Source: Longibacter salinarum
Lineage (GTDB): Bacteria > Bacteroidota > Rhodothermia > Rhodothermales > Salinibacteraceae
NCBI RefSeq assembly: GCF_002554795.1
Contig: NZ_PDEQ01000003.1
Location: 1 to 64,000, forward strand
DNA: 64,000 bases
Direction of reading: 5' to 3'
The position numbers were made by a program, and so were the translations under genes. Position 1 is the first letter of the stretch. Every line of letters begins with the position of its first letter. Below, piece after piece: positions 28,134 through 39,602 of this stretch. The notes under the pieces are model-generated. The model was not told the origin of the DNA. It worked only from the letters and a program-made list of their open reading frames with translations, and did no database searches.

Positions 28134-30467
28134 ATGGCCACAGACGACCTTCGTCGTGAACTCGGGTTCTGGGATGCTCTGACGATCGGTGCTGGCACCA
28201 TGATCGGTGCCGGCATTTTCCTCCTCGCTGGCGTTGCCCTCGAATTGACGGGGCCCGCTGCAATCTTTTCGTATCTGGCTGCCGGTCTGGTGTGTATGAT
28301 CACGGCGGCCAGTGCGGCAGAGCTTGCGACGGGTATGCCGACCTCGGGTGGCGATTACTATTTCGTGTCTCGCTCGCTCGGACCGGCGCTCGGTGCAATA
28401 TCCGGTGTCGGAATCTGGCTGAGTCTGACGTTTGCCATCTCCTTCTATCTATTCGGGCTCGGGGAATACCTGTCCCAGCTTTTGCCCGTGACCCCGTTCT
28501 GGGGGGCGCTCGTCGGCGGCATTTTGCTCACCGGGCTCAACGTGTACGGCGCGAAGGAGTCGGGGAAAATGCAGGTTTTCGTTGTGCTGACGTTGCTCGC
28601 CATTCTCGGCGGCTTCTGCATACTGGGGTTCTTTCAGATTGAAACCGACAACTTCACGCCGTTCTTTCCCTTTGGTACGGCACCGGTTGCATCCACGACC
28701 GCTCTGGTCTTCGTCTCCTTCCTCGGGTTCGTAAAGATCGCAGCGGTGGCCGAAGAAATTAAGGATCCGGCCAAGAACCTCCCTCGGACGCTGATTGGCT
28801 CCGTCGCGCTTGTGACGCTGCTCTACGTCGTCATTCTCCTCGTGATCGGCGGCATGTTCACGCAGGAAACGATTGGAGACGTACGCGATCCGCTCACCAC
28901 GGCGGCGCGCACCCTTGCGGGTCCGGTCGGCGCCGGATTTATCATCTTCGCCGGCTTGCTCGCGACGGTTTCATCCGCCAACGCGAGCATCATGGCGTCG
29001 TCGCGTATTAACCTCGCCATGGCGCGTGACCGGATGGTGCCAAACGCGCTGTCTACGATCCACCAGCGATTCCTGACACCGCACCGGGCGATTCTCCTGA
29101 CCGGGTTACTCGCTTGCGCCTTCCTTCTGTTCGAAAGCATCGAGGACCTCGCGAAGATAGCCAGTGTCCTCCAGCTGTACAGCTATGCAGCACTGAACAT
29201 TGGCTGCGTCGTTCTGCGCGTCGCCAAGCCGAAGTGGTACGAGCCGTCCTATCGAACGCCTCTTTTCCCGTTCGCGCAGATCTTTGCTGCGCTTGCATGC
29301 GTGGGGATCATCGTGTCCTCGGGCCTCTTCGCGCAGATTGCTATTGTCGTTCTAATCATCGCGAGCCTGGCCTGGTACGCGGTCTGGGGCCGGGGACGCG
29401 TCGAGATTGAGAACGCCATGCCGGAGTTTCAGGAGCGCTGGGGCGCGGAAGGCTTTTCCGCACTGATGGGACCGGCGACGAAGTTCTCCGTCGAGCTCCC
29501 GGAGGTGCTCAAGCCGGGCGAGCGGGCCATCGATCCAAATGAACCCCGGCGCGTCTCTGTCGCGCTGGCGAACCCGGCGACCGAGTCGGATCTGTTACGC
29601 ATTGGACGCTACATCGCAACGGGCAAAGACCGGGGCGGTCACGTGTCGGGCTTGCACCTCGTGCGGGTGCCGCTTCAAACACCATTAGAGGTTGCTCGCG
29701 ATCAGTTCGCTGAGCGTCCATCGCTGGAGCGCGCGATCTCCGGTCTCGTGTCCTCCGGCGATGGAGGGACGACCGAACTTCGGCCTCTCGATGAGACGGA
29801 GTTCGAATCGGTCATTGATGTAGCTCATGACGTGTTCGGTGGGCTAATCACCGAAACGCAGGATCAGCGCTCAGACCTTCTGCTGATGGGCTGGCAGGGC
29901 GGTTTCAACGTCCGCCGCATATATAATAGCCCGATTCAGCGCATCATGTCTGATCTCGCGGCGGACCTCGCCGTCCTCAAGGATCGTGGTGTGACGTCGA
30001 TCAAACGCATTCTGCTGCCGTGGGGCGGAGGCCTACATGCCCAGCTCGGACTCGAGGTGGCCGTCCGCATCGCCGGAGCCACGGGCGCGACGGTCCAACT
30101 GCTCCGTGTGGTGAAGAAAGATGTGGACACAGCTGGCGAGTCGGCCGCACTCTCGGCGACCGTCAAGCAGCTTGTCGGCGAGCAGGAGAACATCGAATAC
30201 CTCGTCCGCGACGCCAACTCGGTTACTGAGGGCGTTGAAGCCGCCATGGAAGAGAATGCGCCCGACCTTGTCATCATTGGCGCATCCCGCGAGTGGACGA
30301 TCCGGCAGGTACTGTTCGGGTCGATCCCGGATGTCGTCGCCGACGCCGCCGATTGCTCCGTGCTGATGGTGCGTCGCTACGTCCCTGATACGCTGTCCAT
30401 CCGCGCGGCCGAAGGCTTCAAGCGCATCAAGGAATCCGCGGGCCTGACGACCTCCCCCGAAGAATAG
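28134..30467 (+). CDS. APC-family amino acid permease fused to universal stress protein domains
   Basis: A 777-residue membrane protein. Residues 1 to about 430 form an amino acid/polyamine/organocation permease: FWDALTIGAGTMIGAGIFLLAG is the consensus first helix, and the GGDYYFVSRSLG and FLGFVKIAAVAEEIKDPAKN segments are typical. The remaining 340 residues are cytosolic and hold one degenerate and one clearer Usp-like domain (from about 620: KRILLPWGGGLHAQLGLEVA to LVIIGASREWTIRQVLFGS, with SVLMVRR). This fusion is known in the APC family (CAT/YfnA-like with Usp tail) and suggests nucleotide- or stress-dependent control. Substrate unknown. Its TAG stop overlaps a heptamer array. Confidence 0.92.
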   Translation: MATDDLRRELGFWDALTIGAGTMIGAGIFLLAGVALELTGPAAIFSYLAAGLVCMITAASAAELATGMPTSGGDYYFVSRSLGPALGAISGVGIWLSLTFAISFYLFGLGEYLSQLLPVTPFWGALVGGILLTGLNVYGAKESGKMQVFVVLTLLAILGGFCILGFFQIETDNFTPFFPFGTAPVASTTALVFVSFLGFVKIAAVAEEIKDPAKNLPRTLIGSVALVTLLYVVILLVIGGMFTQETIGDVRDPLTTAARTLAGPVGAGFIIFAGLLATVSSANASIMASSRINLAMARDRMVPNALSTIHQRFLTPHRAILLTGLLACAFLLFESIEDLAKIASVLQLYSYAALNIGCVVLRVAKPKWYEPSYRTPLFPFAQIFAALACVGIIVSSGLFAQIAIVVLIIASLAWYAVWGRGRVEIENAMPEFQERWGAEGFSALMGPATKFSVELPEVLKPGERAIDPNEPRRVSVALANPATESDLLRIGRYIATGKDRGGHVSGLHLVRVPLQTPLEVARDQFAERPSLERAISGLVSSGDGGTTELRPLDETEFESVIDVAHDVFGGLITETQDQRSDLLLMGWQGGFNVRRIYNSPIQRIMSDLAADLAVLKDRGVTSIKRILLPWGGGLHAQLGLEVAVRIAGATGATVQLLRVVKKDVDTAGESAALSATVKQLVGEQENIEYLVRDANSVTEGVEAAMEENAPDLVIIGASREWTIRQVLFGSIPDVVADAADCSVLMVRRYVPDTLSIRAAEGFKRIKESAGLTTSPEE

Positions 30468-30494
30468 TTCAGGGTTCAACGTTCAATGTTCAGG
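30467..30494 (-). repeat. Heptamer array on the permease stop codon (four units)
   Basis: GTTCAGG, GTTCAAC, GTTCAAT, GTTCAGG run without gaps from 30467, whose G is the last base of the permease TAG stop. This is the reverse-complement polarity of the array at 30609-30643. Confidence 0.85.
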
Positions 30495-30608
30495 GTTGGG
30501 GATGGCGGTTGAGACTTCGAGGAATTGGCAGGCCCCTTCGTCCGTCGTGCCTCTCTACGCGCGCGGCCAATCCTTGTCTTCGGCCACCAACTTCTCAGAG
30601 AAGCGCCG

Positions 30609-30643
30609 TCGAACTCTGAACCCTGGACTCTGAACCTTGAACT
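30609..30643 (+). repeat. Heptamer array on the CoA-binding gene stop codon (five units)
   Basis: TCGAACT, CTGAACC, CTGGACT, CTGAACC, TTGAACT. The last unit overlaps the stop codon of the minus-strand CoA-binding gene (30642-30644). Read in that gene's direction it gives TAGTTCAAGG and so on, the same arrangement as at the convergent permease. Confidence 0.85.
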
Positions 30644-31049
30644 AGATTTTAGCCAGTTCGACGGCAATGCACCGGTTTCGGATGTACGGGAGATTGGCGT
30701 CCTTCGCCAGCGACTCTGCCTCGGGACTCGATACACCGAGTTGCGTCCAGATGACCGGTGTTCGACTCGTTCGTCCTGCGTACTCGATGGCGTCCCGGAC
30801 GACACCGGCCGTATGCTCTGGCGCGCGGAAGACGTTAATGATGTCGACGCTCTCGTCAGGGAGATCCTGAAGTGATGCCACTGCCGGCTCTCCAAGCACC
30901 TCGTCGTAGTTCGGGTTCACGGGTATGATGCGATACCCGGCCTGTTGCAGGTTCTTCGCGATCTGATGGCTCGTACGCTGGGGGCGCCCGGAGAGCCCGA
31001 CCACAGCGATGACATCGGCCTCGCGAAGGATAGAAGGGATATCAGACAT
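30642..31049 (-). CDS. CoA-binding domain protein (YccU type)
   Basis: A 135-residue single Rossmann domain like the N-terminal CoA-binding domain of succinyl-CoA ligases. Visible: VIAVVGLSGRPQRTSHQIAKNL, GYRIIPVNPNYDEVLGE, SLQDLPDESVDIINVFRAPEH and PVIWTQLGV, ending RNRCIAVELAKI. Family members bind CoA; several are thought to store or protect CoA, but the function is not settled. It is divergent from leuS and convergent with the permease. Confidence 0.9.
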   Translation of the reverse strand: MSDIPSILREADVIAVVGLSGRPQRTSHQIAKNLQQAGYRIIPVNPNYDEVLGEPAVASLQDLPDESVDIINVFRAPEHTAGVVRDAIEYAGRTSRTPVIWTQLGVSSPEAESLAKDANLPYIRNRCIAVELAKI

Positions 31050-31084
31050 AAGCCTGCTGACAAATTGTAGTAGGACAGAAACCG

Positions 31085-31140
31085 CTGAACCCTGAACCCT
31101 GAACCCTGAACCCTGAACCCTGAACTCTGAACTCTGAACT
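31085..31140 (+). repeat. Eight perfect CTGAACY heptamers
   Basis: Five CTGAACC units followed by three CTGAACT units, 56 bp with no deviation. It lies in the divergent region between the CoA-binding gene (start 31049) and leuS (start 31328), so here the array is upstream of both genes. Confidence 0.97.
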
Positions 31141-31327
31141 CATCTTCCCCGTGAATTCAGACCGGACGGTTCGGGACATCCGGGGCAGCGTTGTACGTTA
31201 AAACACCATTTCGTGCCGAATATGTTGGCCTCTATTGCCGGTCGGCACCCGCGGTCGTCTTTTGAGTTTCTCCGATGACCGCACGAACTCACCCGCACGG
31301 CCCGATCGAACTGCACACCATCGCTCC

Positions 31328-33970
<2,643 letters not shown>

Positions 33971-34003
33971 ATAATCGCGACGCCTTCGCTCGCGCCAGTG
34001 TGA

Positions 34004-34167
34004 TACTGAATCCAAATGATCGTGTCCGAATGCCGTGCCTCAGATGTAGGGTCGATTCGATCGAAAAAAGGGGACGGGACGCAGGAATCAACGTTTTTTG
34101 GCACCTTCACGCCTGCGAAACGCTTCCACAGATGATCTTGACCCCACATTGTCATTTGGATTTGGTA
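34004..34167. mobile_element. MITE/foldback element, short copy (164 bp)
   Basis: The ends are TACTGAATCCAAATGA and, on the other strand, TACCAAATCCAAATGA, flanked by TGA on both sides (34001-34003 and 34168-34170). It is inverted relative to the copy at 25825-26171. Between CGCAGG and CCTGCG only about 26 bp remain, where the long copy has about 210 bp, so this looks like an internal deletion derivative. It lies 33 bp after the leuS stop. No coding capacity. Confidence 0.8.
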
Positions 34168-34200
34168 TGAGGTGTGTCTTCCGGCTGGCGAGAAGACAAG

Positions 34201-34239
34201 AAAAGCCGGAGCCGACCCTGGGTCGTGCTCCGGCTTTTT
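34201..34239. terminator. Bidirectional rho-independent terminator
   Basis: AAAAGCCGGAGC pairs with GCTCCGGCTTTTT around a 15-nt loop. T-runs occur on both strands, so it can serve leuS (plus, read-through across the foldback element) and the minus-strand ORF at 34351. Confidence 0.9.
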
Positions 34240-34350
34240 CCGTAGGGGCCGGCGACTGGGGGATGAGAGCGGCACCGTATCCGAAGGGGGGAATCGGAGA
34301 GCCCGCGTCTCGCAGTCGCCGGAAATCGAGGTCAAGATTGGAATCAGTCG

Positions 34351-34578
34351 TTAGTTTTTACCCACCACGACGTTTTCACCATCGGATGTGCGTCGAAACG
34401 AATACCATACGAGCATGGCCTCGTCGGTCTCACCGTACGGGCAATTCGCGCCCTTGTATGCGTCCCATGCCTCGCGGTAGATTTTCATAGCGTACTCGCG
34501 CATTTCTGGGCTGAGAATGTCCTCCTGAGGAGGACGGGCACTACCGAAAGGAAGCATCTGAGAGTTTGAAGGCAACAT
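34351..34578 (-). CDS. Hypothetical small protein (75 aa)
   Basis: From the ATG at 34578 the frame encodes MLPSNSQMLPFGSARPPQED, then an Ile/Leu-containing helix-like part (EMREYAMKIYREAWDAYKG), NCPYGETDEAMLVWYSF and a Lys-rich end. The composition is protein-like and is backed by a terminator 110 bp downstream. The frame stays open upstream to 34773, but that part looks non-coding (Pro/Arg-rich). I do not recognise the family. Confidence 0.55.
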   Translation of the reverse strand: MLPSNSQMLPFGSARPPQEDILSPEMREYAMKIYREAWDAYKGANCPYGETDEAMLVWYSFRRTSDGENVVVGKN

Positions 34579-35048
34579 AGACGAGTGGAGAATAAGTCTG
34601 CGTCGGGGGATCGCCGAGGGGTAGAACGGGCCAGAATTCGGCCGATCAGGTAGGGCGCTCGGTTGAGCCAGTATGTGAACAGGCATCTCAAGCACATCAT
34701 GCCTTTCATCAATACGTCTAGGAAGTAGCCCAAAACCATTCCAAAAGAGCGGCGAATCTCGATCTATCAGCAATTCTATGTGAAGGATGCGCGATAGAAT
34801 GGCCAGAAAGACGCCTCTAGGATATGTATTCTGCTACAGACGAGGCGTTTGCCACGCCGATCGAGCGCAGCAAACCCGGTTGTATAGCAGGTCATGGAGT
34901 TACCACTGCGTCGCGGTTCGTTCTGAAACACGCCGACATTTGGTGAGACAGCGACGTTTCGGCGCGGCCGGCAGATGGATCTCGGACGGAGGGATTGCGT
35001 GCGAACCGACCGAATGAGTTTTGCTCGTCCAACCAACTGGCGCCTTTT
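34579..35048. other. Intergenic region between the 75-aa ORF and bshB1
   Basis: About 470 bp, noticeably more AT-rich than the genes around it, with no convincing ORF. ACGCCTC (near 34811) and GAGGCGT (near 34841) can pair as a weak stem. It presumably contains divergent promoters for the two flanking genes. Confidence 0.4.
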
Positions 35049-35810
35049 ATGCCCGAACCTCTCGATGTTCTAGCGCTTGCCGCTCACCCTGACGATGTCG
35101 AACTCTGCGCTGGCGGGACGATTTGCCGTCTGACGGGCGCGGGTCATCGCGTTGGGATTGTCGACTATACTCGAGGAGAGCTCGGGTCGCGCGGTACGCC
35201 GGAGGGGCGAATGGAAGAAGCGCAGCGAGCGGCTGACATTCTAGGGCTCTCAGCACGAGAGAACCTGGGTCTTCCGGATGGCAACATCGCCAACACCAAG
35301 GCGAATCAGCGAAAGGTGATCGAGGCCGTTCGGACGTATCGACCTCGTATTGTGCTCATCAACAGCCTCGAGTGCCGGCATCCCGACCATGGGGCGGCCG
35401 CTCAACTTTCGATTGACGCGATGTACTATGCGGGGCTTCGGATGGTCGAAACGACAGGGGCAGACGGGAAGGCGCAGGAGCCGTGGCGCCCCAGTCACGT
35501 TTTGCATTACATGCAGGCGATCGAGTTCGAGCCGACGTTCGTCGTTGACGTGAGCGACGTGTGGGAGCAGCGCATCGAGGCGCTACAGGCATTCCAGTCC
35601 CAATTTTTTAATCCCGACTACGAGCCGGGGGACGACGAGCCCGAGACGTTTATCTCCAATCCGACCTTTTTCGAATGGATCGAGGGGCGGGCTCGGACCT
35701 ACGGATACAAGGTAGGCGCAACGTTCGGGGAGCCGCTGCTTTACCGTCACGGCCCGGTCGGCGTGGATGATTTGATGACCGTTTTGAAGAAAGACCAGCC
35801 GTATCGGTAG
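35049..35810 (+). CDS. bshB1: Bacillithiol biosynthesis deacetylase BshB1
   Basis: A zinc-dependent LmbE-family deacetylase (253 residues) expected to remove acetyl from GlcNAc-malate. LALAAHPDDVELCAGGTI holds the AHPDD zinc/catalytic motif, DYTRGELGSRGTPEGRMEEA the BshB1-type signature, and LINSLECRHPDHGAAAQL the third zinc ligand. The C-terminal YKVGATFGEPLLYRHGPVGVDDL is characteristic of BshB1. The start at 35049 places AHPDD at residue 12, the family position. With bshC at 5.5 kb, two of the three pathway enzymes are in the window but not in an operon. Confidence 0.94.
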   Translation: MPEPLDVLALAAHPDDVELCAGGTICRLTGAGHRVGIVDYTRGELGSRGTPEGRMEEAQRAADILGLSARENLGLPDGNIANTKANQRKVIEAVRTYRPRIVLINSLECRHPDHGAAAQLSIDAMYYAGLRMVETTGADGKAQEPWRPSHVLHYMQAIEFEPTFVVDVSDVWEQRIEALQAFQSQFFNPDYEPGDDEPETFISNPTFFEWIEGRARTYGYKVGATFGEPLLYRHGPVGVDDLMTVLKKDQPYR

Positions 35811-36193
35811 CCGCCACGGTACGGAGAAGACCGGATCGCGCCCGCTATGAGCGTGAATTGTTTATGACATGCAACGGAGCGGGAGGGGCGAGACCGTCTG
35901 AGGTTGGGAAAATTGCGGATTCTCGGCCGTCTGGCTTCAAATGCCCGTCTTCGGCGTTGACACCCTCGATACCCCCACGGTATATTGGCACACTGTCGCG
36001 AAAACGCGGCGTGGACGAGTCGGTCCAAGGGGCCGGTTTTTCCAGCGATGAGCTGCGCTCGGTTTGCCCGAATGGATGCGAGCCGAACATGCACCGGACT
36101 TCTGCTTGCAATGTACTTGGGCAGAGCCAAAGCTATGCGCTGGCGCTGTCGTCCTCCTCGACCGACGTGCATCACGATTTACCTTGACGCAAG
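35811..36193 (+). other. Intergenic region upstream of efp
   Basis: About 380 bp between bshB1 and efp on the same strand. I see no coding frame with support, no strong hairpin and no clear promoter. Confidence 0.35.
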
Positions 36194-36775
36194 ATGGCAA
36201 GCACGAGTGATTTCCGTAACGGCCTGATGATCATCTGGAAAGATGACATCTGGGAGATGATCGATTTTCAGCACGTGAAGCCCGGGAAGGGTGGAGCGTT
36301 TGTTCGGACCCGCCTGAAGAATGTCAAAGACGGGCGTGAGTTGGATAACACGTTCCGTGCAGGGGCCAAAGTGGAAGAGGTCCGTGTCGAGAAGCGTCCG
36401 CACCAGTACCTCTACGAAGACGACTACGGTCTTCACTTCATGAATACCGAGACCTACGCGCAGTTTTCGCTGCCGCCGGAGCAGGTCGAAGGCATGGAGT
36501 ACGTGAAAGAGGGAGGGTCCGTTGACATTCTCTTCCGCGCCGACACCAACGAGCCGATGCGGATGGACATTCCGCAGAAGGTAGAACTGGAAGTCGTCGA
36601 TACGACGCCGGGCGTCAAGGGAGACACCGCGCAGGGGGGATCCAAGCCTGCAACCCTGGAGAGCGGAGCGACGGTAGACGTTCCGCTGTTCATCAACGAA
36701 GGCGACGTCGTGCGCGTCAGCACGCAGACGGGAGAATACGAAACCCGTGTGTCGACGGCGCCGAACGCGATATAG
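36194..36775 (+). CDS. efp: Elongation factor P
   Basis: A 193-residue translation factor that rescues ribosomes stalled at polyproline. The N-terminal KOW-like domain contains QHVKPGKGGAFVRTRLKN with the tip Lys in KPGKGG, the site that is modified in many bacteria. Two OB domains follow; the final YETRVSTAPNAI is close to the usual ending. No epmA/epmB modification genes are nearby. It precedes accB and accC by about 100 bp, an arrangement (efp-accB-accC) that is widely conserved. Confidence 0.97.
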   Translation: MASTSDFRNGLMIIWKDDIWEMIDFQHVKPGKGGAFVRTRLKNVKDGRELDNTFRAGAKVEEVRVEKRPHQYLYEDDYGLHFMNTETYAQFSLPPEQVEGMEYVKEGGSVDILFRADTNEPMRMDIPQKVELEVVDTTPGVKGDTAQGGSKPATLESGATVDVPLFINEGDVVRVSTQTGEYETRVSTAPNAI

Positions 36776-36872
36776 TTCGATCCGGTTGTGCTCCGCTCGC
36801 ACCGTGCGTGTGGAGGCACCGGCGCAGCATCCTGCGTAGCCGTGCCGATCTTTCTTCATACCTATCAGACGC

Positions 36873-37478
36873 ATGAAGCTAGACAAGATTCAGCAATTGC
36901 TCTCGATCGTGGCCGAAAGCGGCGTATCGGAGATTGAGATTGAGGAAGACGATTTCAAGCTCACGATCCGGCAGAATTCGCCTCAGGTGATTATGCAGCA
37001 GCCGTCGCAATACGCGATGCCGTACGGCCCACCGGCGTATGCTCCGCAGCAGGGGTACGCGCCCCAAGGGGCCCCATCGCCGGCGACGCCCCCTCAGGGT
37101 GCGCCGCAGCAGGGAGGCTCTCCGTCGCAGGGTGGAGCAGGGCAGCAGCCTGCGCCCGCACAGGGGCAGAGCGGTTCCGCATCGACCGAAACGTCCTCCG
37201 GGTCGGGTGAAGAGAAAGCCGAAGCAGGAAGCGGTGCGAACGAAGAACTCGTCCGCGCTCCGATTGTCGGCACGTTCTATCGCCGCCCGTCGCCGGATTC
37301 TGATCCGTACGTCGAGGTTGGGGATAGCGTCGGTGACGGTGATGTGCTTTGCATCATCGAGGCGATGAAGTTGATGAACGAGATTGAGTGCGAGACCTCG
37401 GGGACCATCAAGGAGATTCTAGTGGAAGATGCCGAGCCCGTTGAGTTCGATCAGCCGTTGTTTGTGATCGAGAAGTAG
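36873..37478 (+). CDS. accB: Biotin carboxyl carrier protein of acetyl-CoA carboxylase
   Basis: The 201-residue carrier of the carboxylase that makes malonyl-CoA for fatty acid synthesis. The N-terminus ([20 protein letters not shown]) is the conserved assembly region. A Pro/Gln/Gly/Ser-rich linker runs from about 45 to 125. The biotinyl domain at 126-201 has [20 protein letters not shown] and the biotin site [12 protein letters not shown]. The linker is longer than usual. It pairs with accC 160 bp downstream. Confidence 0.97.
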   Translation: MKLDKIQQLLSIVAESGVSEIEIEEDDFKLTIRQNSPQVIMQQPSQYAMPYGPPAYAPQQGYAPQGAPSPATPPQGAPQQGGSPSQGGAGQQPAPAQGQSGSASTETSSGSGEEKAEAGSGANEELVRAPIVGTFYRRPSPDSDPYVEVGDSVGDGDVLCIIEAMKLMNEIECETSGTIKEILVEDAEPVEFDQPLFVIEK

Positions 37479-37638
37479 ACGGCCCTCAGCCGACCGCGGT
37501 GTCCTCCCTGGGTACCGCCGGCACAGGTTACTGCATCCCCGCCGGACGGTCCGACGCTCCAATCGTGTCCTACACGACCTCGCGTCTGTCTCGGCCGCCC
37601 GGATTCGTCGACGTTGCCCCACGGATATCCACATCACG

Positions 37639-38997
37639 GTGAGTAAGATCAAGAAAGTTCTTGTCGCCAATCGCGGAGAAATCGCCCTCCGCATCATTCG
37701 GACGTGCCACGAGATGGGCCTCAGCACGGTAGCCGTTTACTCGACGGCCGACCGCGACTCCCTCCACGTTCGATTCGCTGACGAGGCCGTCTGCATCGGC
37801 CCGCCGGCGTCCGGCGAAAGCTACCTTCGTCCGGACCGAATTATCGCCGCTGCTGAAGTCACCGGTGCGGATGCCATCCATCCCGGTTACGGCTTCCTCT
37901 CAGAAAATGCGGAGTTCAGCCAGATCTGCCAGGACAACGATGTGAAGTTCATCGGTCCCTCGCCCGAAACGATTCGGATGATGGGGGAGAAGTCGCTCGC
38001 CAAGCAGACGATGGCCGAAGCGGGTGTCCCAACGGTGCCCGGGTCCGATGGCATCGTCGATTCTCTCGAAGAGGCCAAAGAAGTGGCCAAGGAAATTGGC
38101 TATCCGGTTATGGTCAAGGCCTCAGCAGGCGGCGGTGGTCGCGGCATGCGGATGGTTTTCGAACCGGAGAACTTCGCGAAAGCGTACAATAGCGCCCGGT
38201 CGGAGGCGGAAGGTGCGTTCGGCAATCCGGACGTGTATCTCGAGAAAGTCGTTGAGGAGCCGCGCCATGTCGAAATCCAGCTGCTGGGAGACGGTAAGGG
38301 GGGGGTTATGCACTTTGGCGAGCGTGAGTGCTCAATCCAGCGGCGGCACCAGAAGCTCGTCGAGGAGGCGCCTTCACCGATCGTTGACGAGGACCTCCGT
38401 GAGGAGATGGGCCAGGCCGCCATCCGAGGCGCCGAAGCTGTCAACTACGAGGGGGCCGGGACCATTGAGTTCCTCGTCGGAGCGGACAAGAACTTCTACT
38501 TCATGGAAATGAACACCCGGATCCAGGTCGAGCATCCGGTGACGGAGGAGGTCACCGATGTGGACCTCGTCGAATACCAGATTCGCGTCGCGATGGGCGA
38601 GACCGTCCAAAGTCGCAAGGTTCCGATTGACGGCCACGCGATCGAATGCCGCATCAACGCAGAAAACCCGTACCGCAACTTCAGCCCGTCGCCGGGCACG
38701 ATCACGGCGTTTCACCAGCCGGGCGGACACGGCATACGCGTCGACACGCATGCCTACGCTAGCTACATGATTCCGCCGAACTATGACTCCATGATCGCCA
38801 AGCTGATCGTGCGAGGTAAGACACGCGAGGGCGCCATCAAGAAGATGCAGCGGGCGCTCGATGAGTTTGTGATTGAAGGGATCAAGACGACAATCCCTTT
38901 TCATCAGCAGCTGATGAAAGACCCACGCTTCCAGTCTGGTGACTTTACGACCCGGTTCCTGGAGGACTTCGAAATGGAGCCTCCACCGGAAGAATAG
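37639..38997 (+). CDS. accC: Biotin carboxylase subunit of acetyl-CoA carboxylase
   Basis: ATP-grasp enzyme of 452 residues that carboxylates biotin on AccB. It starts with GTG at 37639 ([20 protein letters not shown]). [14 protein letters not shown] is the ATP-binding glycine loop, [20 protein letters not shown] and [20 protein letters not shown] are the catalytic segments, and [12 protein letters not shown] follows. The order accB-accC is standard. Confidence 0.97.
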   Translation: MSKIKKVLVANRGEIALRIIRTCHEMGLSTVAVYSTADRDSLHVRFADEAVCIGPPASGESYLRPDRIIAAAEVTGADAIHPGYGFLSENAEFSQICQDNDVKFIGPSPETIRMMGEKSLAKQTMAEAGVPTVPGSDGIVDSLEEAKEVAKEIGYPVMVKASAGGGGRGMRMVFEPENFAKAYNSARSEAEGAFGNPDVYLEKVVEEPRHVEIQLLGDGKGGVMHFGERECSIQRRHQKLVEEAPSPIVDEDLREEMGQAAIRGAEAVNYEGAGTIEFLVGADKNFYFMEMNTRIQVEHPVTEEVTDVDLVEYQIRVAMGETVQSRKVPIDGHAIECRINAENPYRNFSPSPGTITAFHQPGGHGIRVDTHAYASYMIPPNYDSMIAKLIVRGKTREGAIKKMQRALDEFVIEGIKTTIPFHQQLMKDPRFQSGDFTTRFLEDFEMEPPPEE

Positions 38998-39090
38998 TTT
39001 TCCCACTGAAGCACAGCGCCGTACCCGACGGTATACGAATGGGTGCGGCGCCACCGTTTTCATTCTGACTTCCTCGACCTATTACGCCGA

Positions 39091-39468
39091 ATGACTTTTC
39101 CCGACGACCTGTACTACACGGAAGACCACGAGTGGCTGCGGATGAACGACGATGGCACCGCGACTATCGGTATCACCGACTTCGCGCAGAGTGAATTGGG
39201 CGACATCGTGTTCGTAGAAGTGGAGCCTGACGGAACGGAGCTCGATGAAGGAGACGTGTTCGGCACCGTGGAAGCCGTGAAAACAGTTTCTGAACTGTAC
39301 ATGCCGGTTGCTGGCACGCTGGTCGAGTTCAACGAGGAACTGGATGTCGCACCGGAAAGCGTCAACGAAGAGCCGTACGGCAACGGCTGGCTCGTCAAAA
39401 TCGAGCTTGCTGATGCGTCCGATGTCGACGATCTCATGGATTCGGAAGCCTACGAAGCAACTGTGTGA
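39091..39468 (+). CDS. gcvH: Glycine cleavage system H protein
   Basis: A lipoyl carrier of 125 residues that shuttles the aminomethyl group between the P, T and L proteins. LYYTEDHEWLRM, GITDFAQSELGDIVFVE and FGTVEAVKTVSELYMPVAG (lipoyl Lys in AVKTV) are diagnostic, and YGNGWLVKIEL is near the end. I use the ATG at 39091; the frame extends to 39043 without family resemblance. No other gcv gene is in the window. The TGA stop lies within the first of two 14-bp direct repeats. Confidence 0.96.
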   Translation: MTFPDDLYYTEDHEWLRMNDDGTATIGITDFAQSELGDIVFVEVEPDGTELDEGDVFGTVEAVKTVSELYMPVAGTLVEFNEELDVAPESVNEEPYGNGWLVKIELADASDVDDLMDSEAYEATV

Positions 39469-39491
39469 GGTTCGGGGTGTGAGGTTCGGGG
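39464..39491 (+). repeat. Two 14-bp direct repeats on the gcvH stop codon
   Basis: TGTGAGGTTCGGGG occurs twice in tandem (39464-39477 and 39478-39491). The first copy contains the TGA stop of gcvH. It resembles the GGTTTGGGG stretch fused to the OPT stop. Confidence 0.85.
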
Positions 39492-39520
39492 GATGATACG
39501 ATGTACGAAGGCCCCAACGC

Positions 39521-39584
39521 CTTAGCACTCTAACACCTCAACACCGCAACACCTGAACACGTTAGTACGCAACGCCCCAACGCT
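39521..39584 (+). repeat. Octamer array upstream of guaA (about eight units)
   Basis: Eight-base periods resembling CTCAACAC: CTTAGCAC, TCTAACAC, CTCAACAC, CGCAACAC, CTGAACAC, GTTAGTAC, GCAACGCC, CCAACGCT. The array ends 18 bp before the guaA start, so it is probably in the guaA leader. It is the opposite-polarity partner of the G-rich repeats at 39464. Confidence 0.7.
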
Positions 39585-39602
39585 TTTTAACACCCCCGGT
39601 AC

